Positions 27,411 to 39,500 of a DNA stretch of 64,000 bases are shown piece after piece. The translations under genes and the position numbers were made by a program. Origin of the DNA: Paracyclopina nana (Eukaryota; Arthropoda; Copepoda; Cyclopoida; Cyclopettidae). Position 1 is the stretch's first letter. The number at the start of each line of letters is the position of its first letter. The notes beneath the pieces are model-generated. The model had not been told where the DNA came from. It was given only the letters and a program-made list of their open reading frames with translations, and ran no database searches. Where the stretch lies: assembly GCA_019096065.1 (NCBI GenBank), contig JAGUCH010000002.1, forward strand, positions 5,654,501-5,718,500. The letters run 5' to 3'.

Positions 27411-30400
27411 TTCATTAAATTCCTCGTTACTTCACGAATTCAAAAATCCCCCTCCGATGGCGGCTTTGAAGAACTATAGTTTGTTGGCAACGAGACTTTT
27501 TTTAGAATTTGACAGACTAATGCGCAAAATTGCTAGCGTTTGATATTACGCGATTATTCTTGGCTTTGATTGAAAGCCTATTTTCAAAAACCCTAAGGCC
27601 TGACTGATATGGTGGTAGATTTGTACAATCGCACCGAATTTGACACGCATTCTCACATCTGTCTGTTATAGTTGCTGTAATGCTATTTTGAAACATGTAG
27701 CTTTTCAGTGTTTTTGGTGAGATCTTGTCTTGCTGACTCAAAAAAGCTTGGGGAAAAGGTCTGCCAAAGTTGAATAGAGAGAGAATATTGGCATATAAAT
27801 ATTCAAAGCCTGCATTTCCCCCCTCAACTCTTGTCAAGGAAGGCTTTGCAACCTGACAAATTCACAACCCATACGGCTTCAAATTCGAAAATTGAATTGG
27901 TTTTCTGCTGTTGTTTAAGCCCCAGCTAGCTGTTTTTGCTACTGCTATGGTTCAGTTTTTTCATGGCTTATCCACTTTGTTACACACATCACATTTAGTA
28001 TGTACATATCGTCTGAATTCCAAATGGAATTAATCCTGCTCCTCTCTTATCTGTTACCATGTACACTGTATTGTGCCGCTACGCAGCAGTTGGGAAATAT
28101 GGCGAACTGGAATATTTTTTGTTCTTTCCGTGCCTTCATGCCATCATTTTTGACATTTGCCCGAAGAACATGGGAGCAGCAGACATTTGTGATGACACAT
28201 CCACCAAAATTGGATAGGATTCTCAAAATTTGACCCACTCTATTATAGATTGCCCAACAAAAGGTGAAAACGTGACAATTGACCCCTACTGCGATAAATG
28301 GTGACCATTTCAGATGTCTAGTTGTTGGGCACATGGTGGACTCGTTAGCTCAAACCCTCGCTTTGTCAAGTTTATTGGGAACGCTTAGCCAATTTTCTCG
28401 CCTAAAAGCAACTGCGATTGAGGTCTAGACTTTTCACCCTAAAATGCACTTTTTGGCCGGCTTCTACGATGTAGGGCTATGCATGCTACATTGCTCTTAC
28501 TTTATTCAGCATGCCTTCAGTTTTGCAGCTGCTCCTAAATCTTTTGTTGTGCATGATCGAAAAAGCATCAATTCTGGGGTCCTGCTAGGATATTTCCTAT
28601 ATTATGGGATCCAATTTGTGATTTTTTGTCCTGACCTTGTAGAGCTCAAATCTCACCTAGAAAAGGGAAAATAATACCACTGCACAAACAACTTATTGTG
28701 GAGGGGAGAAAATATTTGCTTTGGAAAAGGTCGAAAAATGATGATGTCTTATTTTCAATTATCACCATTGGCACTCGAGCACTGTTTTGGGCTCCAATTT
28801 TCCACTGTGCATTGCCAAAAAAGTGACATATCCCAAATCAAAAAATGATTGGATGGCATATCGAGCATAGAAACAGCAAAAAATGCCATGCAGGCTTCAA
28901 AATCCATCAAATGTGTCAGCTTGAGGCCTCTTCAATGTTTGTTCATCACTTTTTGTTATAAAGATAGATCTAATATCTAAGATTGGCAGCTTCCTATAGT
29001 TTTAGCGCCATCATTTCAAAAGCGCAAAAAAGGCGCTGAAAGGCAATTTGTGCCACCAGGTGGCGTTTCTTCGGCTGACAATATTTTGGCCAGATCTATT
29101 ATCCAACTTTTCCTATATATTTTTGGGGTCCAATCTCGCCGACATATTCTTCCTATTTGCTCATTACAGACTCTATTCACACAGAAGTCTCCAGCGAAGA
29201 AGCAGCAATATGAAGTATATGTAGTAGATAGTGTTGATATGATAGAGGGATTCTCCCTGGTGGGTATTTAGTGGTTTGCGCCACATCGCACTTGGTTGTG
29301 TGCACCCATATGCTGTTCTCCTTCTGTGGCCTTTCTCTTGATTGATTTAGTGCAGTGATAATAATAGTATGTTTTTGCCCAGCACTGACTTCCGGTTTTT
29401 AGTGAGAGAGGAGGGGGCAATGAATTGGCTGTCATGATTTTAGCTCTAATCATCATGATGATGCATAATAAGATCACTCAAGCAGAATGTTGGATCCTCC
29501 TGCCGCTATTATTTTCTCCGCACAAAAAAGGGAACAAAAAGAACAAATACTCCATTACTTGGTTGGATTTTTTTCGTTGAGCCTCTTATGTAATTTGTTC
29601 ATTAGCAATTATGTAATAAGGCATTATTTTGGAGAGGATTAATTTTTGCGTGACTCAAACTCATGCATTGTTTCCGTGAAACTGGTGAACGACAAAAAAT
29701 TAATTGGCAGCATGCCTCCCCTTCAACAAATGAGTTGAAGCGCCACCTAGCGGTTGACGCTTTTTCTTAGATGTAATGCACCATTCCCATAGCAAGAATG
29801 CTAATCTTCCCCCAGACGAACAAGATAAGGGCGGCATTTTTTGCAAATTAGATGCCCGCATATTCATACTATTGGCACACGTCTGCGTTCGGAAGGCCAA
29901 AAGCGATGGCCTTTACTTTACGACTGCTACATTCCATTATGCCATCGAACGAGGCCAGAGGAAATGAGGGTCTTATTTACTTATGCACAAGAAGAAACTA
30001 ACTTGGCAAATGCATATGGGACAAAAAGTTAAGCCCTCTGGCGGCGAATGTCACTTTCGGAATTCGGTTGGCCAAACTAATTAATTTAGAGCCTACAAAG
30101 CAGCAGAACTTGGCCTATTTTTTGGACGAAGTGGGCCTTTTGAATCATTTTGGCGCCTTCGCAATCAGAGTCCCAGTTGACACAGTTGCTCGCTTGCAAA
30201 TGTGAATAAAAAGATGATGGATGTGTCTCCATCTATAGCAAATTGGCGAGCATGTCTAGTTTTTCTCTTGGAGCGTGAAATCTGTCTCTTCAAATAACTC
30301 GCCAAACATCCACAATGGGACAGCGAGACTCTTAAAACGTGGCATTTTTGCATCCATAATATTTGGGTCATTTTTTGCCAATAAATGTCAGATCTGGCAG

Positions 30401-33400
30401 AATCCTAAGAGGATCTTCACATTGCTGATGATCTTGGCCCAGTTAGCAAAAACAATGCCTACCACTGCGGTGCGCTCTTATCTCGCTGATCTAATCTGGA
30501 GAGCTTCGAGAGCCACAGATTGCAAAGTTTCTGATCCAATTAGGGGCTGAAATAACAAGGTGGCAGCTCCAAGATCAAAATCAAAATTGATGCCATATTT
30601 GTGCGTCGAGAATTGATACGTTTTTAAGCATCTAGGATTTCCAGAGCAAGAACTTGATTTTTTCCCTCCCAATATCTTAATTTTGCGAAACAATCAGCAA
30701 TTTATTTTGCAATTTAGACGTCTCGTGTACACGACGTTAATTACAGTTGGTCCAATTAGGCTTATTTTTCAAAATTCATGATTGGCCTTGACTAATTTTT
30801 GTGTGGTTTTTGGTCAGTTGCCAAAGAAAAGGAAGACGACAATCCTCTCTCCAATTATCTGATAAAGGGAGCCATAAAGTGGGCTTTAGGGGTCGCAGGG
30901 TCTATGGTTAGGTTCGTTAGGCATTTTTTACATCATGATACCAAACGTTCTAGGTTTTCCAAAGTTTATGGTCAAAAAAGGCGGTGGGTGTCTTGGCCAG
31001 CGTGATGTACACTATTCCCACCCACTTTGTGGGATTCCAGAGTAGAAATAATTTTAATGGGGAAAAACAGAGAGCTGTGTTTTGGCAATCTGCTTTTATG
31101 ACAGTCAACAAATAATTTAGAGTAATAAATTGCAGCATGCTTGGTGAACAGCAATTTTGACTACAACATTATTGCTGTAATTCAGTCTAGCCAAAAGTGT
31201 TCATTAGTGTCATTTGCAGGCACAGCCTTTATTTTTTGTTCAAATAAACGCGCATTTCATTCAACAACTATGAAAAAAACATGATACCTCCAAGGTCAGA
31301 AAGGGTCAAACTTCTGCTGCGTCTTACTTGTCTCAAAATAGGAGCGTGGTACATCTCATCATGTCTCAAGTTTGTAATGAGTGTAGGCAAAAACTTAAAC
31401 GGCCTCGGGTCACTTGAGCATAGAATATTGTCAAGAATCAGTGTAAAATGCAAATACTCGTGTTTTTCCTCAATCGCTCTCCGTTCTTTTTAAATACAGT
31501 AAAAAAAGCCTCGGTCAAGCTTTTTATCGCTGTTCAAATAAAATTCAAGTTGTTGTATTCCAACATTGATGATGATGGATCCGTTGAAGCTGCTGCTTCT
31601 TCTTCTTCAAGTCTTGTAAATTCAAACAGTAGAATTTTCAATTTTTCTGCCCCCTGGCTCGGTCGGTTTTGTGTAATTGATGGTCAGTAAAAGTCAGCCA
31701 ATTTATGGCGCTTTTTCCTGCAGCCCATAAGCGATCAAAATAAAAGGTTTTCACTGCAATCACATCCCAAATAAGGCAGAAATTCAATGATGTGGTGTCA
31801 AGATGATTTGGGAATCAAAATTGGATTGATCCATGATGGTCATCTTGTTTTGAGGGTCAAGAACACTCCCCTTTTGGGATAAATTGCTGCAGCCCTATAA
31901 AATGTGGAATTTACAGCTTAACCTTGCTAAGTCAACAATCCATCTTGGAGAACTAATTGGGCCAGGAATAGATGAGTATCTTCAGCTGCTATTTGAGGGG
32001 CATGCAGCCAAACTTTGGAAAAATTTCACGTTATTCGGTATATACCTCCCTGTTGAGATGCAAACTAGCCTGAAAATTGCATGAATATTTGATTGGTGCT
32101 GCGGTGCTCCTTTCAGATTCTTCCACAAAAATGCCCCTTAGGCTGAGCCATCATCCAGCTAAAATGCAAATAAATCAATTGTGGGCTTTTCATCATAATT
32201 ACGGTGTGGCAAGAAGCGTTCATATTTTAATTTGCCCCACAAAATCAAGGCAGGAGTCAACATTTAAAAGTTGGGTCTTTGTCTGAGTTCGTTTTTGAAT
32301 GGAATTCGAGCAAAAAAGGTATTGGACCTCATTTGAAGTTCACTTGTTTGGTGAACTAGTACAATAAAGACTGGTCTCTGCGGGAGTGCTTCACGTTTTG
32401 CACATCTGAGAGCTGTGGCACTCACATACTATATTGTACCACACTGCAATTTCACACTCACCTCTCTTTTTTTCAGCCAGTTTTGACCCAATTTTTTGGG
32501 TGGAAGTCTCTTGTCAAAGTGTGTGTCTTGGGCAGAGACATATGGCATGAATGGACAACCTAATTGAATTCAGAATGTTCTTTCTTGTCGGATTGATGCA
32601 TTTGGCGAGCCATTTTCGCCACATGGTACATTGAGTAGGAAAACAACTATGGTATAGTATAGGGTAACCAATATGCAAAGCTTTTGTTTACATCCGCGAG
32701 ATGGCGCGCGCGCGGCTAATTTCCGAGAAGCTCCAGCTGTTATTTTAATCGAAAATCGAGCAAGCTAGGGGAAATATACATCGTCATGAATTAGCTGCCT
32801 AACCCTATAGCTTGCTGTTCTGAAAATGTCGTCACGACGCTTAGTTAGGCCGTAAACTGTGCTGTTGAAAATCATGTTAGCTCAATAATTTTATCCCTCG
32901 TTTCTTGCTTCATTTTTTCCTTCTCGCATTTAGCCTATTTGGGGACAGTCTTGGCAACCTGAAAGCTTTTTCTCGTCGACGGCTGAAATTGGATACAACG
33001 CATAAGGATGTAAATGGATCTGTCTAGACATAAAAAGGAAGTCAATAATGAGATATGTCTGGGCCCAAGCAAGCCTTTCTATTCATTAGCATGTCCTTGC
33101 TTTAATTAGACATTGCGCACGAACGTACGTGTTATGTAAATTATGTATGTCACTAAACGGAAGAATTTGAGGTGCAGTAACGCAACCTTTCATTCAAAGT
33201 GGGACAGAATCAGCACTGAATACGAAAAAAGTAAAGAAAAATTAGTCGACCAAAGAAAAATCCTGCGATCTGCTCAGCAGAACCAAAACGCGGCTGTGCA
33301 ATATATGAAAGTCATTTATCAATATATATTCGCTGGGCCTTAAAGCACTAGAAGTTAAAGTTACAACGATCTGAAAATAAAATATTTCCAATTTTTTCGC

Positions 33401-33528
33401 TTCGATTTTTAGCGTACGTTAAATCTGTGATGCAGAAAGAGGAAAAATAATTCTTGTAAGGGATCAAATACACGTTGCAAAAAGATTAGAATCTGACTGG
33501 AAACGCTGATTAATGATGATGTTCAGCG
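27411..33528. other. 6.1 kb without a recognised gene
   Basis: AT-rich. Short unsupported frames only. A small GC-rich patch with CG dinucleotides at about 32690-32770 could be regulatory. No RNA gene or mobile element seen. Confidence 0.45.
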
Positions 33529-34695
33529 ATGATAAACTGCTGTGCTATGACTTATTTGAGCATTATTGTGGCACTTTTGCTAAGTTGCTCCTTCCTTGAT
33601 TGCTCTCCTACGTCCTCGTGCCGGGATTTGATACTGAAAACCTACCCGAATGCCAAATGTGTGGACGGCGGCGAAAATCTGAATTGCCTCAAAGAGTGTG
33701 AGCACTACGGTGCACTCGAGTGTCAGGGCAAACGAGGAAAAATTCACAGACTGAACTGCAAGAAATCTCCCTCAACCTGCTGTTGCAAGTGAGCTACACA
33801 TATAGCGCATTTGGCTCTAATTGAAATTAATTTGTTTGTGTGCAGCATTTCTTGCGAGGACAACAATTCAACATTAGCCAGGTTGGAAAAGGCCTTGACT
33901 GAGTCCAAAATTATCCAGAATTCGTACAAGTGCGTGTCTGCGATGAAATCCGAAATCAAAGAGGAGCTGAAGAACGCGTGCAGAAAAGACTTTCGGGTGC
34001 AAGTGGCCAGAAAGTATTGCCTGGAAGAGCATCAGGGAAAGTACTATTGCCTCAAGGATGGAAAGTGCTTTGGCAACCTTTGCAAGGGCTGCGTGAAGCA
34101 CGAGTGTGAAATCAATGGCACGAAAATGATCCTCAATCCTCCGGAAAGTTACGCTCAAAAGCTCCAAGCTTCGGGCTTCCACTACGAGCCGGCCATTGCA
34201 CAAATCATCAATGTGGAAGACAAGCCCAACTTGAGGCACGAGAGAAAATGGTGTACGTTTGTGGACAATCTGCAGGAGAAGACCTTCGAGATGGAGTGTT
34301 TGAGTATGTGCCGGGAATTCGGCCAAAAAATGTGCAATTCCATCCCAGAAAAACTCGAGCCCACGAATGAGTGCATTGGCAACGAGCAGAAATGTCAATG
34401 CTGCTGTCAGCCATCTTGCGATCTCACAAGGATGCCCATTTGCGAAACTAAGCCAGTGACGGAACCCGCGCCAGGTAATTCATAATTGGTTTCTTTAGCT
34501 CCGTTGAATGACATATTTTTAGCTGAAGAGGACTGCGAGAAAGATGGGATGGCTCTGGGATATCCAGACTCCTATGAAGACCGCGATTACAGCACCGGTA
34601 ATGTTGGCGTCTCGGTAGATGGCGTTGAGGTGCAAGTGTCCTCGTCAGAGGAATATGAGGAAACTCTCGAGGGCGAAGATGATCTTGCGTCATAA
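33529..34695 (+). CDS. Secreted cysteine-rich protein A (unrecognised family)
   Basis: Three exons: 33529-33788, 33846-34474 and 34523-34695, with introns of 57 and 48 bp (GT-AG), giving about 353 aa. A signal peptide opens it; the Met at 33547 is an alternative start that aligns better with the neighbour. An N-terminal module has C-x12-C-x8-C-x3-C-x7-C-x11-C-x6-CCC-x3-C. A middle segment contains CFGNLCKGCVKHEC. A second module begins KWC and has C-x14-C-x3-C-x7-C-x12-C-x6-C-x-CCC-x3-C. The last exon is acidic and begins with EEDCEKDGMALGY. The C-x3-C-x7-C core followed by closely spaced cysteines recalls cystine-stabilised alpha-beta folds, but that is inference and I know no family with this arrangement. 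Many Asn-X-Ser/Thr sites and the lack of a membrane segment suggest an extracellular product. Its paralogue starts 68 bp after the stop. Confidence 0.85.
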
Positions 34696-34716
34696 TGTAT
34701 ATCGAATTTCAGCCTG

Positions 34717-34722
34717 AATAAA
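34717..34722 (+). terminator. Poly(A) signal of cysteine-rich gene A
   Basis: AATAAA 21 nt after the stop and only 41 nt before the next gene's start codon. Confidence 0.7.
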
Positions 34723-34763
34723 AGCATTATTTTGATTGATTGACGCTAGCTTGATAAACGACC

Positions 34764-36231
34764 ATGCGCCACTTGAGCAAAGTGACCATCTATGTAATAG
34801 CAGCCTTCATCTTCGCTGCTGGCTACTCAAGAGCTTATGAGAATTCTTGCAGCGAGGCTGCGTTGGAAAAGTACAGCAGCGCGGAATGCCAAGATTTTCC
34901 CCGAGAAGAGGAGTGCAAGCTGTTTTGTGATGAAATGAGCAACGCAAAGTGCCGAGAAGGCACCAAAGCAAATGTCGACCAAATGGCTTGTGAAAACAGC
35001 GACACAATCACGTGCTGTTGCAAGTAAGCCCTTTATTGACAGGAGCGAGTTTGAAATTAGTTTTTCCCGAGGAAACATTACTATAATTGAGTTAGTTCTT
35101 TTTCTCAGAGTTTCTTGTGGCGACGAGTTCGTCGAGCCCATTAGGCCTCAACCCCAAAATGAAGAATCATACGCAACAGCGGAATTAGAGCCTCCAACTG
35201 ATGGCAACTACCCTGAAATTAATGGAACCACCACAGAGCTATGCGTCAACGGAAGTAAAGCATTCGTCGAAGTAGAATTGGAGGAGCTCTGCGAGAAGAG
35301 TTCCACAATAGAAATGGATCGATTGCAATGCGAGCAGCTGTATCGGTGCGACAAGAACATCCTCTGTATTGGCTCACTTTGCACTGGCTGCATCAAGAGC
35401 ATTTGCAATGCGACTGAAGTCACCCCCACCAAAAAATGGTGCAAAACAGTCCAATTTGGCATGAGTGAGATTGCTGAATTGCAATGTAGTCAAGTGTGTC
35501 ACAATTTTTCCACCATCATGTGCGACAATGCTTACGTAACAAGCCAACCCAGTGTGGATAAGTGTAGCCAGGATTCCTGCCAATGTTGCTGTGAGACCAT
35601 TTGTGATGCGAGCCACTCTTGCCAATGCTCAGCTGCTGTCGAAGATTGTGGCAAAGATGGGATGGCCATTTCCTATGATGACCAAAATGATGAATCAAGA
35701 AGCAAAAGGCAAGATGATGGGGACTTGACCAAAGATTTCATCGATGAGGTCAAGCAAGATCCCGACCGCTTGATTGAGACTCAAAATCCAAATAATCAGC
35801 TGACTGAAGGAAAACTTACAGTTCTCCCGAACTTGGATCCCAATGACAGGTGGTGCATCGCCATGGAGCAGGACAGGTCTGAGGACGCTTGCATGGACAT
35901 TTGCGCCAATTTCTCCAGGTCTATGTGCGTGGCTCCATCTAGCGAGTCGTTACAAGCCTTCCTAACTACTGCATGCGTACAAAAGGATAAAGTGGAAGAT
36001 TGCGAAGGAGATGGTATGGCGGCATCTTATGATGACGGAACAGAGGCATCGCTATTAAGAGAGCAACGAGACTTGCACGAAAGTAGCTGCAAATGCTGTT
36101 GTCAATTCACTTGTGAGCATCCCAAGCAATGCACTTGCCCTGAAGCAACCACGGAGGAGGATTGCGAAAAAGATGGGATGGCAAAGTCGTATCAAGGAGA
36201 CGAGGAGAATTACAATGATAATGAAATCTAG
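34764..36231 (+). CDS. Secreted cysteine-rich protein B (paralogue of A)
   Basis: Two exons, 34764-35023 and 35109-36231, joined by an 85-bp phase-2 intron at the same place as in gene A, just after the first CCC. This gives 460 aa. The signal peptide is VTIYVIAAFIFAAGYSRA. The N-terminal module matches A (C-x12-C-x8-C-x3-C-x7-C-x12-C-x7-CCC-x3-C). A middle piece holds CIGSLCTGCIKSIC. Two further modules begin KWC and RWC. The motif EDC-x2-DGMA-x-SY occurs three times (near 35643, 36000 and 36160), once inserted inside the last module. A dibasic SRSKRQ site near 35700 could be cleaved by a furin- or prohormone-type protease. A possible ATTAAA signal follows at 36234. Function unknown; extracellular defence, cuticle or venom-like roles are all conceivable and none is shown. 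Confidence 0.85.
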
Positions 36232-36517
36232 CCATTAAAAACCCAGAGAGAAATGGTCCTTTACGGCGCTCATCTAATTGATAATACTGAGAGTGCGGTG
36301 ATATGTCTTGTCTATTAATTGCCTAATATACAGTTTCCTGAGATGCATATGTTACATACAATTATACGTAGTATATAGGAGTAGAGCAGCAGGCAATAAT
36401 AGTCATAAGTAGCTTTACAAAAAGTCCGTTGTTCCTTCAACTACAAGATGATGTTGAGGTGTATATCTTCATTTGAGAGCTCCTACTTGTGATAGATCGA
36501 TAGCATTTGAGATCCTT
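36232..36517. other. Tail-to-tail spacer between cysteine-rich gene B and INPP5A
   Basis: 286 bp holding the 3' UTRs of two convergent genes. No clear minus-strand AATAAA is visible for INPP5A. Confidence 0.6.
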
Positions 36518-39500
36518 CTACACGGTGGTCTCCTTAAACACTTTGATGTCCATGAATAGCCTGGAGCAGCCTCCATTGGAATTGGAGTTGGCCAACAAAT
36601 CGGTGTAGGATGGAGATTCGACTCGAGGCCGCCGTGGAGGCCAATTCGAGGTCAGCTTGAGCTGACATTTGAGGTAGACAGGCTTGTGGTCGCCCATGCA
36701 CACGTCTTTGCCAATCACGTCGTAGCTGACGACGCTGTTATCGTCCTCGTCGTTAATCAGAGCTCTGGCCTCGATACTCATGAGGACACGATCGCACCAA
36801 GCGGGGCAGCGCGTGCCCATGTACGAGCTGCCAGCACTGGGGTCCTCAGCGAACGGGTAAGTGGGCGGAAAGGCCAATGGGAATTCGGTGAGTCGGTCGC
36901 GAAGGTCGCTCACCTCCATATCGTACCTCTTCCACTTCTGCCATTCACCCCTGTAAAAGAACTCATACTGTGCTCAAACTGGCTTTTTTAGCTCTGCTCA
37001 AGAGATTTCTTTTTATTCCGACTTTGAGTTAAGCGCCACCATTTGATGATGTTTTTGCTTTTTGGCATTTTTGACGCGTAAATGGCGGCAAATTGTGTCA
37101 TTTCCAGATTTAGTAGAAACAAATCGCTGCGCTGTCTTGCGGATTTATGTATTACTTCTTATCCATCTCGCCCTTATAACCCGTTCATGAGCCCCCTAAT
37201 TCCTTATAAATGCCTTAGACGAAAGGAGCAAAATTGTGTTATGACAAACACAAATTGCTGAGCTATAAGCCATTGGAGGGACAAACTTTTCCGCTAGATT
37301 GCGCTTTTGGGGCAAGTATATTTGGAAAAACTGTCGCGCGCGAAACTTGTGTCACGTGATCATGAGCGGCTATTTGATTGGCTGATCTGCGGAGCCAGGC
37401 TAGAAAAATTTGGTTTCATCAATGAAAAGCTTCGAAATTTGTGTGAGTTACATATGGTTTTATGGCTTGAAAGGGTGCCACTCTATCCGTAGGTAATGTC
37501 ATATTAATAAAGTTTTTAGAATTAGTGCACCAAAAGCCAAAAAATACCCCATTTGTGATCGCCTATGTAGTGTAGCCATGTCAAATATACTGGGCAAAGT
37601 TGCCGGGCTAGATGGCGCATGGAATCCGGCAACTTTACGCCTTTGGCTTATAAGCCATTGGAGGGACAAACTTTTTCGCTAGATGGCGCTTTTTGGGCAA
37701 GTATATTTGGAAAAACTGTCGCGCGCGAAACTTGTCACGTGATCAGGAGCGGCAATTTAATTGGCTCATCAGCGGAGCCAGGCTAGAAAAAATTGGTTTC
37801 AGCAATGAAAAACTTGGAATTTTGTGTGAGTTGCATATGGTTTTATGGCTTGAAAGGGTGCCATTTTATCCATAGATTATGTGATATCAATAAAGTTTTT
37901 GGAATTAGTGCACCCAAAGCCAAAAAAAGCCCATTTGTGTTCGCCTATGTAGTGCAGCCATGTCAAATGTACTTGCTCAAGTTTCCTGGCTAGATGGCGC
38001 TGCGAATCTAACAACTTTACGCCTTTGGCTTATAGGAAACAGAAAACAAAGCCCATATCTAGCCTAGCCTTTTATCATGTGAGCATAATTAGAGCCTTGT
38101 ATTGTCTGAAATTCCAATTTTAAGTGAAATTCAAGGCTGGCTTTTGCACCAATTAAAAGTGCTTCAAGAATGGTATCGTTTAATAAAAGTTACTGTATTG
38201 CTAGATGAAGTTTGCTACTTTGGGCCTGAAAAGTAAGTCCACGTCTTGTAACACTATCGCGCACGGGTCAACTACGCCAGCGCGCTCATGACGTCACTAC
38301 AGCTGACCTGACGTCCGAAAACGTCGCTTCCCCTTTCCAATTACAACAAAGATACAGCTGAAAAAAATTCCGAGTTTTCTGAATTTCGCCTTAACTTTGT
38401 CAACTCGATTCTTGGTTCAACTAGTTGAGAAGCCCTTCTTTAAAGTGGTCTGATGGCAAAACTCCTTTGCCTTGCGACAACTTTGCACATGAACGGCATA
38501 TTATAAGGCTCCCGAGATGAAGTAAGACATAAAAAGTAGAATATCCCCACTTTATGCATTTTTTGAAACAGCTCTCAGCTAATGACGCGTCTTCATCTTG
38601 GCACTTACTTTAGGTTAAGCGGTCTCTCAACATGCAAGCATAAAGAGGAAAAGCTAGCCTCGCTCCGAGCACTTACCTAAATATGTTATCCCCTCGAAGT
38701 AGGGCAAACTCCTTTTTCCCAATGCTGAGGACCAACTCTTGGCTACGTTTGTCCACATACTGTTTGCTGTTGGCCTCAGCCGCGGCCTCGGGGGTCACGT
38801 CCAAAAGGTCGGAGGTCAGGCTTTGAACCACACTCTTGCAGTCGAGACGGAAGTTGAAGTCGCCGAAAATGAAGTAGGGCCTCGGCTCGACTTTGGAGGC
38901 CGTGGCCGTGGCCTCGGAGGCCGAGGTCACGTTGTTTGTGATCCTGTCGAGGGTGTAGACGAGCGCCCTTTTGCGGTAGTTGACATAGATCGAGGGCACG
39001 GACTCCACCGACTTGAGGTTGCTCGCGTCGTGGAACAGATGAATGTTGACGAGGTCGATGATGGCCTCGCTTGAGAATTTCCATCTGGTTCTCAAGTAGC
39101 CTTTTCTGGACCACCGACTTTCGGGGAAATACTGGAGAGGGAATTTGTGCTTTTCCACGTGGACCACGTCATCTATTGTGCCAAGGTGGACCAGATCATC
39201 TGTCAGCCTCGAGAAGCAGCGAGCCTTGAAAGATAAGGGGAAACAAATCAGTGCATAGTATAAGTGGTATATCCTCATGAGCAGTGCCGAAAATTTCCCG
39301 GGAAGCTTTTCCAGCTGGGAATAGCTAATGGTATATGTATCTATACATGTATATGGTTGTGGCCTCGATTTTGAGCCTCGTGAGGAAGCCCACGTGGGAC
39401 TTTAAAGGTAGGGGAAGAAGCTCAAAGCTCAGTTTGAGCACGATAATCTCCCTGCAGGGATTGCGTTGAAGGCACTTGTGCATATATTTGCGTCATCTGT

